Assembly: GCA_035235625.1 (NCBI GenBank)
Contig: CP141142.1
Coordinates: 14,848,995 to 14,912,994 of the forward strand
Reading direction: 5' to 3'
Length of the DNA: 64,000 nt
Origin: Saururus chinensis
Lineage: Eukaryota > Streptophyta > Magnoliopsida > Piperales > Saururaceae
The notes beneath the pieces are model-generated. The model was not told the DNA's origin. It ran no database searches and worked only from the letters and a program-made list of their open reading frames with translations. Below, piece after piece: positions 48,781 to 58,015 of the stretch (position 1 is its first letter; each line of letters begins with the position of its first letter). A program made the translations under genes and the position numbers.

Positions 48781-51125
48781 CAGTGTTTTAAAAACCGGAC
48801 CAGACCGGCTGGTCCGACCGGGTTCAACCAGACCCAGTATAAAAAATGGGCCGGTTCGAATAAAAATCCGGGTTGGTTTGACCCGGCCGGGTCAGTGTGA
48901 CCCGGCCGGTTAAACCGCAAACCCGGAGTTCCGGGCCGGTCCGGTTTTTCAAAAAAAAAAAACCACAAATTCGGGGCGAATTGCAGAGTCAGGCGAGGTG
49001 AAGTGCACAGTGGCGGTCTGGAGCTCGGCAGCCGGTGGAGAAATTCGGGGCACCGCCGCCACTGATAGAGGCGATCTCTAGCCGTCTGGTGATTCATCTG
49101 CATTCCGTCCATCTGGCATTTCCGCAGCTGATTGAATCTTACCGTTGTCGTCCGTGGCCTCAAAGAGAGGAAATTTGGGCGATTTGGGCTGGCGGCTTCC
49201 TCTCCGGTGAAAATCCATCTCCGGCAAAGATCTCTCCGTCGAAAACACATCTCCGATAAAAATCCCTCATTTCTCTTCTCATCAATTCCTTTCTTTCTCT
49301 TCTACAGCTCTGCCCGTCTTACCTTTTTTTTCCCATCTACTTCACAATGACATTTTTTTCTCATGGAATTTGCCTGTTCCAGTTTGAAATAGAAGGGTCG
49401 AAGGTGATCTTATGTTTTTGTTGATCATTTTCATTTTTCAAACCACTTTCAGAATGAGGTAAAACTGAGGTCTTTTTGCAACGAAGGTGGTGGGGATTTG
49501 GATTACGATAAGGAAGTGGACGAGATCAATATCAAATTCGCTGAAGCTCGGGAGGAGATCGAGTTGGCTCTGGAGTTGAAGGAGACGGTGTACTTCGACA
49601 ACGAGGCGGAGTGTGTGAGGGTGGCTGTGAAAGTTGTGTTTGATATGTATAATGGTCTTCTAGCAAAATTGCCCAAAAGTCAGAAGGCGGCGCTACAGAG
49701 GTCTATGGGACTGAAGATTGAGCAGCTGAAGGCTGAGATTGCGCAGTTGAATGATTGATTCGTTCTTTATGGAGGTAGTGCTTGATTAGATGTTATTTTT
49801 TGTTTTGCTTCCTACTTTTTTTCACATTTCGGAACAATCTGCAGTTCAAGCAGTGCTTGATTCTGCAAATGAGTATTTTGAATTGGTTACAATGATAGAT
49901 GTCAAAAGATTAAGAAACTGTATGAGATGATTTGAGACCTTGAGCTCATTGCAATTTACCATTTATCTCTTAAGGATTTTACGATTTGGCTTCTTACATA
50001 AAGAGTTTAAACTAGTGGTTATGCAAAGTCAGGTCTTAGAAATTTAGAGTTATTACGACTATGTATCTTACTATGAGTATAGGGGTAATGTTGATTAAGT
50101 TTTCTCGTTATTTTTCGGATTTTCCTTCCTACTTCTTTCAAACTTTGGAAATATGAATAGACAATTTGCACTTCAAGGCAGTGCTTGATTCTGCACGTGA
50201 GTATTTTTAATTGGATACAATAATAATAAGATGTCGAAAGATGAGAAAATTCTATGAGATGATTTGAGATCTTGAGCTTAATGTAGCTTACTATTTGTTT
50301 CTTGGGGATTTTATAATTTGTTTTCTTACTTAACTAGTTAAAAACAGTGATTGTGCATGGTCTCTTTGCTTTACAGATCTTAGAAATTTAGAATTATTGC
50401 GTCTACATAATTTACAATGACTACAAGGTAGTGTCAATTAGATTTTCTTGTTATTTTTCCTACTTTTTTAACCCGTTGGAATAGGAAAATACCATTTACA
50501 GTTCAAGGAAATGCTTGATTCTGCATATGGACATTTTTAATCAGTTACATACATTTAATGTCAAACGATAAGCAAATTTTGCGAGATGGTTATATCTGGT
50601 TATATTTTTCCCAGTGCTTACAATGAAAACGTCCAAGTTTATTGTCAACTTACTTTCATTTTTTGAAGCTTCTTTACCTCCATTTTTCTTTTGATTGAAT
50701 TGTTGCGCATAGTCGTCATAAAGAGTGCTATATTTGTGATGAGTTTTAAAATTTGCAGTGTTTGCTCTGCTACAAACAAATGGGATTTTATCTCAAAATA
50801 TGCCAAAAAATTCATTAAGGCTGGAGTGAAACTACGACAAATGTCATTTGGTAGTCTTCATTATAAAAGCTCTTAATTCAGTTTTTTTGCTACCTGGAAT
50901 TTCTTTTTGGTTGGAATGAACAATATTTTGAATGGTTAAATAAGTTTAAATAAAATTTTGAAACAGGTTTAACTATTTTTTTTTTGTATTACGGGGAAAC
51001 TTTTACAAATTTTTTTATGATGACATCATCACCCGGGTCAACCCGGGTCGACCCACGGTTCAACCGGGTCGACCCAGCCCAGCCACTAATCTGGGTCGGG
51101 GTCCGGGCCGGGTTTTAAAACATTG
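48781..51125. mobile_element. Complete hAT element carrying host coding sequence, TSD CCTCCACT
   Basis: The ends are CAGTGTTTTAAAAACCGG and, inverted, CAATGTTTTAAAACCCGG. An exact 8-bp duplication, CCTCCACT, lies at 48773-48780 and 51126-51133. Subterminal parts are rich in CCGGGTC/GACCCGG phrases. No hAT transposase is recognised in its 2345 bp, so it is non-autonomous. The interior holds a coding exon and flanking sequence of a plant gene (49452-49758), making this a hAT counterpart of Pack-MULEs. Confidence 0.93.
49452..49758 (+). CDS. Captured exon of a conserved plant embryogenesis-like protein
   Basis: From the probable acceptor TTTCAG (ending 49451) an open frame reads NEVKLRSFCNEGGGDLDYDK, then EVDEINIKFAEAREEIELAL, AVKVVFDMYNGLLAKLP, and SMGLKIEQLKAEIAQLND with a stop at 49756-49758. 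I recognise this from memory as the C-terminal part of a small plant protein annotated embryogenesis-like, thought to be mitochondrial; the function is unknown. It is mostly helical and charged, with coiled-coil character in the last 25 residues. The exon is uninterrupted, and its base composition (GC-rich) differs from the AT-rich element around it. An upstream exon with a start codon was not identified between 49000 and 49440, although that stretch could be the gene's 5' region. It may be expressed or simply recently captured. Confidence 0.65.
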
Positions 51126-52329
51126 CCTCCACTCTCTCCTCACACTTTATCTATATATTTTAATTTAAAATATTTTAAAATAAAAAGTTAGTATCGACGC
51201 ATAATGTATATGTAGCTACTACATGAGTTAGTAGTGATGCATATGTGTATGCAACGTGAATAAGGTAGGCAAGTTGCGATGCATACACGTATGTGTTGCG
51301 ACTACCCTTAGTAGCAACGCATACCTGTATGCATCGCTACTAAGAATATATATTTTTAAAAATTTTAAAAATAATTTATAATATAATAATATTTCCTCTC
51401 TTCCTCTCTCTTTCTCTCCTCTCCTCTCTCTCTCCCTCTCTCCCCCCTCTCTTTCTCTCTCTCTCTCCTCCCCTCTCTCTCCTCCCTCATCTCTCCCCTC
51501 TCTCCTCACTCTCTCTATCTATTTTAATTTAAAAAATTTTAAAATAAAAAAGTTAGTAGTGACACATAATGTATGCATCGCTACTACACACGTTATTAGC
51601 AACACATACGTGTATGCAACGCGAATAAGGTAGGTTATGAGCAACACATACACATGTCGCGACTACCCTCAATTAGTTGGGATGCATACCTGCATGCATC
51701 ACTACTAAGAATATATTATTTAAATTTTTTTTAAAATAATTAATAATATAATAATAATTCTTCTCTCTTCCTCTCTCTCCTCCCACCTCTCTATCTCTCT
51801 CCTCTCCCCTCTCTCCTCTCCTCTCTCTATCTTCCTGTCTCTCCCCTCTCCTTCCTCTCTCTCCCATCTCTCTCCCATCTCTCTCCTCCCTCCCTCCCTA
51901 TCTCTTTTATCTCTCCTCACCTACTCTCCTCTCTCACTCCTCACCCCCTCTCTTGTCTCTCTCCTCACCCTCTCACTCCTCACCCCTCTGTTGTCTCTCT
52001 CCTCACCCTCTCTCTACTCACCCCTTCTCTTCTCTCTCCTCACCCTCTCTCTCCTCCTCTCTTTTCTCTCTCTCTCTTGCTCTCTTCACTCTCTCTCTTT
52101 TATTATAAATTATATTTTAAAATTAATATAAAAATTTAAGAAATAAGATATATTATATATAAATAGTGAAATTTTAATATATTATTGACACTACCTTTTA
52201 TTAAAAATTTAATATTTATTTATTATATATACAAATAGTAAATATTGAATAAAATATATTATATTTAAGAAGTTTATATTAAATCTTTTAATATTTATTT
52301 ATTATATAATTATTTATTAAATAAAATTA

Positions 52330-52834
52330 ATTAATAAAGCTAATAGCGATGCTTATAAACAAGCGTCACTATTATAAATTCTATTTGCAACGCTTGTGTA
52401 AAAGCGTCGCTAATAGTTTTAAATTTTTATTTTTTAAAATTCAATACTATTAGCGATGCATTTATTAAGAGACACTAATAGCATACGTGTACTACCAAGT
52501 GTCGCTATTGTTAAAACTATTAGCGACGCTTTAGAATAAGCGTCACTAATCATAATGGTTTTTTTCTTTTTTTCCAAACAAATATATTATAGCGACGCTT
52601 GTGTCAAGCATCGCTAATAGTCATATATTAGCGACACTTATTATAAAGTGTCGCTAATAATGCTAGTATTAGCAACGCTTTGCATTAAGCATTGCTACTA
52701 GATGTATATTAGCGACGCTTGATAAAAAGTGTTGCTAATATGTAATTTTGTTGTGAAGCTTATTTATGCGTCGCAATTAGTAGTTATTAGCGACGCTTTT
52801 GTTTGTGTCGCTAATGATGTATTTTATTGTAGTG
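52330..52834. repeat. Right CACTA subterminal array and terminus
   Basis: About twelve TAGCGACGCTT/AAGCGTCGCTA half-sites alternate in orientation, often as pairs with 8-20-base spacers. They end in the 52834 terminus GTAGTG. Motif spacing and orientation are those of a CACTA subterminal region. Confidence 0.8.
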
Positions 52835-53639
52835 AGAGTGAGAAGGATGGTAGAGAGAGGAGAGAGAGAGAAAAAGAAAAGAGAGTGGAAAGATTGAAGA
52901 GAGGCTGAGGAGAGAGACAGAGAGAGGAGAGAGAAGTGAGGATGAGAGAGGAGAGAGAAAGAGAGAGTGATGAGAGGGAAAGAGGTGAGATAGAGGGGGA
53001 AAGAAATTAATTTAGATATTTTTGGTAATTTAATTTAATATATTATATTTTGAAAATAAAAAAAATTAAAATAAAATATATTAACAACGCATAAGAAATT
53101 GTGTTGCTATTACCCTAGGTAGTGGGTGATGCATATTCATATGCATCTATGCATCACCTACTACCCAATCTATTAGCGACACATTTCCTATACACCGCTA
53201 ATACATTTTATTTATATTTTTTTATTAATTTTAAAATACAATATATAATAGAAGAGAGAGGGTGAAAGAGAGAGGAGAGAGAGATAGGAGAGAATTAAAA
53301 TAAAATAAAAAGATTAAAATATAATATAAAACTAAAAAATCCTAAAAATTTAAAATTAAATTCTCCTCTCCTCATCAGTACTAGCATCACTTGATGCGCA
53401 TGAGAGAATGAGGAGCATAGTGGAGAGAGACAAAGAGAGAAGAAAGAAAGAGTGAGAGGGAGAGAGCTGAGAAGTAGAGAGAGTAGATGGGAGAGAGAGT
53501 TGTGAGAGAGAGAGAGAGTGTAGGGAGAGAGGGTAGAGAGAGAAAAAAACATAAGAGAGTGAGAGAGTGAAGAGAGAGAGGGAGGAGGAGAGAGAGAAAG
53601 GAGAAGGTAGAAAGAGGAGAGAGAGAAGAGAGAGGTTTT

Positions 53640-54665
53640 GTTTTTATTAAAATAATACTATTTGCGGCGCTTCCGGATAAGCATTGCTAAAAATGCATTT
53701 TTGCAACGCTTATCTACAAGTGTCGCAAATATGCTTAATAAGCATCTCAAAGATATAATAATTTATGACGCTTTCTTAAAAGTGTTGCAAAACTACTTTT
53801 TTTTGTGATGCTTAGCTTCAACATCACAAATGTGTGTTATTTGCGATGCTTATTAAGTATCGCTAAACATACTCGGATGGGCGCATTGTTTGATTTTACC
53901 TGCAAGATCGAAAATTTTGCTCGCACAAGTATTTTACCCCCAATCCCCCCAGACACGTCACCTCTGATTGGCTCTGGCTCACGAGCCTGCTGCCCAACGC
54001 CTCCCATCGCTCCACCACCACTCCCTACTCTGCTAGCCGCCCCTTCTCCGCCACCGCCCCGCCCACACACCCTTCCCTTATGACTCTAGCTCTGCCCCGC
54101 TCAGCTTCGGCCCGCTCTGCAACCTTCCTCTGCTCTACCCCATTGCACTACCTCTTCTCTCTCGCTCAGCCCCTGCTCATCCCACTCCGCCAATGTCCCC
54201 TGCTTTGCCTCGCTCCACCATTGTTTTTTAAAAGCATCACTAATAGTGTTAAAATATTTTTAAATTTGTTTTAAAAATTACTTCTTTAGTAACGACACTT
54301 TAAAAATCATCACTAATAATTATTTAAAAAAAATTTATAGTGTCAATGCTTTTAAAAGTGTCATCAATATTATATTAATAGTGACACTTATTATAAAGCA
54401 TCGTTAATAATTATATTTTTAATTTTTTTAAAAAAAATTATAGTAGCTAGGCTGAATATAAAGCATCACTAAGAATATAATATTAGCAACGCAAGAAAAA
54501 CTGTCACTAATAGAAGAGTGCTAGCGATGCTTTTTTATATATGTGCATCACTAATTAGTATTAGTAACTTTTATTGACGCATTTAGCAATGCTTTTTAAG
54601 CTTTTCTAGTAGTCATTACTGCCACTTAAAAGTGTTGCTAATGGTCTTTTTTCTTATAGAGATAT
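53640..54665. repeat. Second CACTA-type motif array with a GC-rich insert
   Basis: GCGACGCTT-like half-sites resume at 53660-53870 and 54225-54660, more decayed than in the previous array. Between them, 53871-54224 is a sharply GC-rich 350-bp block without the motif. It has no recognisable protein and looks like an acquired host segment, possibly promoter or 5' gene sequence. Confidence 0.6.
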
Positions 54666-54834
54666 TTCAAAATGTCAAAACATTTTATCATTTGTGTTAA
54701 AATAGTTTTATATAGATGTCAAAACAGTTTTACATGTGTTGAATGTCATCGATATTTTAATTCACACAAGTAAAAAATAATTTTGCACCATTGTTAAATA
54801 TTTTTGCACTTAATGGGAAATGCCCTCAATCAGC

Positions 54835-55580
54835 ATGACGTTGGTGTTGGCATTTGGCTTCACCCGAGAGGAGAGCATCCTCATCAAGGAGGACTAAAGG
54901 GACTCCTACTATGACCAATGTTGGCATAGGCCTCAATGACAATGATGGTGTGGGCCACCATGTTTGGCATGACACCTGTTTCCTTGATCTGGGAGAAGGC
55001 CACATCGGGCATGATGCCCATGTTGGGTAGAGAGTAGACAGAATGTTGCAGGTCCTTGGGGTCGTCTAGTAGGGATGCCACTCGGGTCAAGTATATGGTA
55101 AAACCCGACCTAACCCTAATGGCTCTGGTTTGGTTTTTGAAATTTGACCCAAATAGCTATTCGGGTCGAGTTTGGGTTTTAGGTGATCCAACCTGACCTG
55201 ACCCAACTCGAATATAATTATAAATATAAAATTTAAATTTTTTATATATTTTTAATATTATTTTAAAAAAAATTTAAAAATAGAAAAAATATTTTTTTTC
55301 TATTTGGGTCAAATAGGTCGGATTCAGGTCAGGTTTATTTAGGTTGGGCCAGGTTTAGGTTAGAGTTTTCTTTAGTGGTATCATGTTTGGCAAAACCCGA
55401 CGAGGTGGCAACACTATCGTTGAGTTGCTAGATGATGGGCTTCTTCTTGGCTCCATCATATGGAAAGGGTAGCTTTTATGGGTTGATGGCACTAGAGAAG
55501 ATGAGTGGTATGGGAAAATTTTGGCCATAGCCGAGGAGGCAGAGGGGGGTGGAGTGTAGAAGCACCTTGGTTGGGGAGGT
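54835..55580 (-). pseudogene. Pentatricopeptide-repeat (PPR) gene fragment, split by a MITE
   Basis: On the minus strand, 55580-55425 gives a Ser/Pro-rich leader-like stretch (SSSLVPSTHKSYPFHMMEPR). After the inserted element, 55061-54835 reads VASLLDDPKDLQHSVYSLPN and then GIMPDVAFSQIKETGVMPNM plus VAHTIIVIEAYANIGHSR. The FSQIKETGVMPNMVAHTIII-EAY-N-G pattern is a PPR repeat of the P type. Such proteins bind organellar RNA. Most repeats are missing and stops follow, so it is a fragment. Confidence 0.6.
55070..55416. mobile_element. hAT-type MITE with 8-bp imperfect TSD
   Basis: The ends are TAGGGATGCCACTCGG and, inverted, TAGTGTTGCCACCTCG. Both are followed by a CGGGT-rich segment and GGTAAAACCC/GGCAAAACCC. 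The flanks TCGTCTAG (55062-55069) and TCGTTGAG (55417-55424) agree at 6 of 8 bases. It is 347 bp with no coding potential and interrupts the PPR fragment. Confidence 0.78.
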
Positions 55581-55916
55581 GGATATTTCTTCTTTTATAA
55601 AGAATACACTATAGTGTGAAAAGGAAGGGGGTCGAGGTAGGAGATAGAGCATAATGGTAAGAGAACATGCTAAAAAATGTGCGGTAGCTATATAGAAGAC
55701 ATCATGAGGGACCAGACGTAGGGAAACATGAAGGTGAGGTTAAAAAGTAAAAAAATGGCACAAATTTGAGAAATGTGAATTCTTGCAAAAAAACTAAAAA
55801 ATAAGAATTCCTCACTCAAGGACCTGAATTTTGGTAAATCATTCTCACATATAGTGTATAATAATGGGCATTATAAAATTACAATTATAGTATCTATGCA
55901 CCGAAAAAAAAAAACA

Positions 55917-56020
55917 CTCTCTTCGTCCTATATAAATAGTTTTATTTGGTTTTTTAAAATGAATTAATTTTAGTATAGTTTGAAAAATCAAATAAAACTA
56001 TTAACATGAGATTAAAGGAG
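55917..56020. mobile_element. Stowaway-like MITE a
   Basis: The ends CTCTCTTCGTCCTATATAAA and, inverted, CTCCTTTAATCTCATGTTAA fit the CTCCCTCCGTCCC Stowaway consensus with decay. Inner parts (ATAGTTTTATTTG and CAAATAAAACTAT) pair well. A TA follows the right end; the left TA is not intact. Confidence 0.65.
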
Positions 56021-56435
56021 TACCTTACACACTTAAACATCTAACTTTTTTTATTGTTCATAAAAGGGTAATGCAATCACATTATCAATAACTTGTCCTT
56101 TCTTAAAAAATAATTGTTCATTTTCATAATAGAGAATTGCTCACTTTCAATTGGGAAGTCCGCTCAATTGGAAATATTGGATGAGACGTGGATGGATAAA
56201 TGGAAAGAGACTGCTTGTCGGTGCATGGAGCTTCAGCAAACTTGCATGAACAACTGCTTGCATTAAAAGAGACAGCAACGCCATTATTGAATCATGGGAG
56301 GCACCATGGGAAAAGGCAATGTAATTAAACCACATGTTTTTTTTGTCAATAAATTTTTGGGGAAACCAGCTACTCATTAAAGCTAAAAAAAATTATATAC
56401 AAGGGAAATATGTTGTATGAATTTAAGAATAAATA

Positions 56436-56515
56436 CTTCCTCCATCTCATAAAAAGTGTTTGGTCCTGTCCATTTTGGTTTTCTAATCCAGACACTTATT
56501 ACTTGATGGAGGGAA
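56436..56515. mobile_element. Stowaway MITE b, TA duplication
   Basis: The ends CTTCCTCCATCTCATAAAAA and, inverted, TTCCCTCCATCAAGTAATAA have inner arms AGTGTTTGG and CCAGACACT. TA flanks both sides (56434-56435 and 56516-56517). It is 80 bp long. Confidence 0.8.
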
Positions 56516-56657
56516 TATTGAACAATAAGGATTCACTTGCATTGTTGAATACTTTCGACTTAATCTAGAATTAACTTGGGAGTAAATACAACCAATCAAG
56601 ATGTGTTTTGAGCTACTATGGAATAGTTGACTTAGGCTATAGTTAAGTTAATTAATA

Positions 56658-56753
56658 CTCCCTCTGTTCCACATTAATAGCTGAAATATGTTTTTCTAAT
56701 TTTAGTTTATTTAGACAAAAACAAATGGAGCTATTAATGTGGGAGATGGGGAG
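56658..56753. mobile_element. Stowaway MITE c, TA duplication
   Basis: The ends CTCCCTCTGTTCCACATTAA and, inverted, CTCCCCATCTCCCACATTAA pair as long terminal inverted repeats (about 26 bp including ATTAATAGCT). TA flanks both sides (56656-56657 and 56754-56755). It is 96 bp and the best preserved of the three. Confidence 0.88.
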
Positions 56754-57945
56754 TACTTTAAGTAAATATGTAAACATATATAGATGCAACTACTACAAAT
56801 TTAATATTATTTAATAAAAATAAGATCAAATCATTGCTGACATTTCTATTATTATATTGTATGAATTTAAAAAATAAATATGAGGCAATAAGGAGTTACT
56901 TGCGTTGATGAAGACTCTTGACTTAATCTAGAGTTGACTTAGGAGTAAATATAGTCTTAAATCTAGATGGGATCTAATTTAGAGCTACCAAGGAATTTGA
57001 CTCGTGCGAGTTGACTCAGGTAATAATTAAGATAGATAGAACTTACTTATTAAGTGAATATGGAAAAATCTAAAATTATTCAGTTGAAAACAAGATCAAA
57101 TTATAGGTAACATTTCTACATGATTATATAGTATGAATGTTTAAAATAAATAGTAGGCAATAAGAAGTCACTTGCATTGAGGAAGACTCTTAACTTAATC
57201 TAGATTAGGAGTAAATAGAGTCAATCAAGATGTGTAATTTTGAGCTACCATGGAACCTGACTTGGAGCAAGTTGACTCTGGTAATTTTTGGAGCCAATAT
57301 TGAACCTATCTAGCATGACCAGGTCTTGATGTCTAATAATGGGAAGCTTCCACGCTATTAAAAGTTGGTGAGAGAGAAACATGGGAACATGATCTAAAGG
57401 TTCCTATGTTTGCCCTCCTCTACAGGACTACTGGTCCCTCCTCAGTGTCATACTCAGTAGTCAAGAAAACAATTTTCTATTGAGTTCAATAGTGCTTTCT
57501 TTTCGATACAGTGGAGTTCTACATTTTTTAGATTTCTATATATTGAACTTACGAGGACTCGAAGTATTATATCTTTTTTGTTCTTCCTGAAAGAAAAGTG
57601 TATATGACTTAAATCTGTGACCACGGTACATTAGATGTTTTAACATGGTACATAGGTGAGGAAAATATTTTCCCTCATCAAGTTAGAAATGAAAGGAGAG
57701 TTTGAACACATATGTACGTACTCATATATAGGTACATAATGCCAGATAATCAGAAGAGAACGTTGACACACAACGCTCCCGATTCACCCAACTCACTAAG
57801 CCTTTCCCTCATCCCTCAATCTTAAATGCAATCCAACTGCCCTCTCTCATGCACCAACCAGAAATGCACAGCATCACCTTAACCATCATTAAACCCCCAT
57901 CTGCCCTCAACTCCTTTCCCCCCTTCCATTTGCTTTTCGGACATT

Positions 57946-57953
57946 CTATAAAT
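57946..57953 (+). promoter_or_regulatory. Probable TATA box of the CER2-like gene
   Basis: CTATAAAT stands 70 bases before the start codon, which would place transcription start near 57975-57985 and leave a leader of about 30-40 bases. The region 57765-58010 is C-rich, unlike the AT-rich DNA further upstream. No transposon lies between the box and the start codon. Confidence 0.55.
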
Positions 57954-58015
57954 GATAGATTCCCCTCTAAATTCCCTCCATCCAACTCATTAGGCATTAT
58001 CCCACCCCGTTCACC

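Larger units (their letters stand above)
47905..52095. repeat. Four about 380-bp tandem units of palindromes plus pyrimidine tract
   Basis: Units begin near 47905, 48290, 51135 and 51510. Each has ATTTTAATTTAAA, then two to three palindromes such as GTAGCGACGCATA...TATGCGTCGCTAC, an AT stretch with TAATATAATA, and 100-250 bp of almost pure CT. The second and third units are separated only by the hAT element. The terminal part (51900-52095) is all CT. Confidence 0.85.
47831..54665. mobile_element. CACTA-like region of palindromic subterminal repeats and CT/GA tracts
   Basis: The motif TAGCGACGC and its complement GCGTCGCTA, with variants, recur through the region. One terminus reads ATTTTATTGTAGTG at 52821-52834, the typical CACTA right end. 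A more decayed one, CTTTTTTCTTATAGAG, lies near 54650-54665. Pyrimidine-rich tracts dominate 47840-52100 and purine-rich tracts 52840-53630 on the same strand, an inverted arrangement. I could not find a matching left CACTA terminus, so element borders are uncertain. A hAT element (48781-51125) is nested inside. Confidence 0.6.
56400..57300. repeat. Three diverged direct repeats upstream of the CER2-like gene
   Basis: A phrase running from TGTATGAATTTAAGAATAAA through CACTTGCATTG...GACTTAATCTAGA and GGAGTAAATA to GAGCTACTATGGAAT-TTGACT occurs at about 56410-56650, 56855-57025 and 57125-57290. MITEs b and c interrupt or abut the first copy. The repeats end about 700 bp before the gene start. 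Confidence 0.75.

Noticed and set aside
48090-48913. Open frames rich in Leu/Ser/Pro or Arg/Glu on either strand
   Set aside because: They come from CT/GA simple-sequence tracts that lack stop codons by composition; the same applies at 51228-51920 and 53295-53552.
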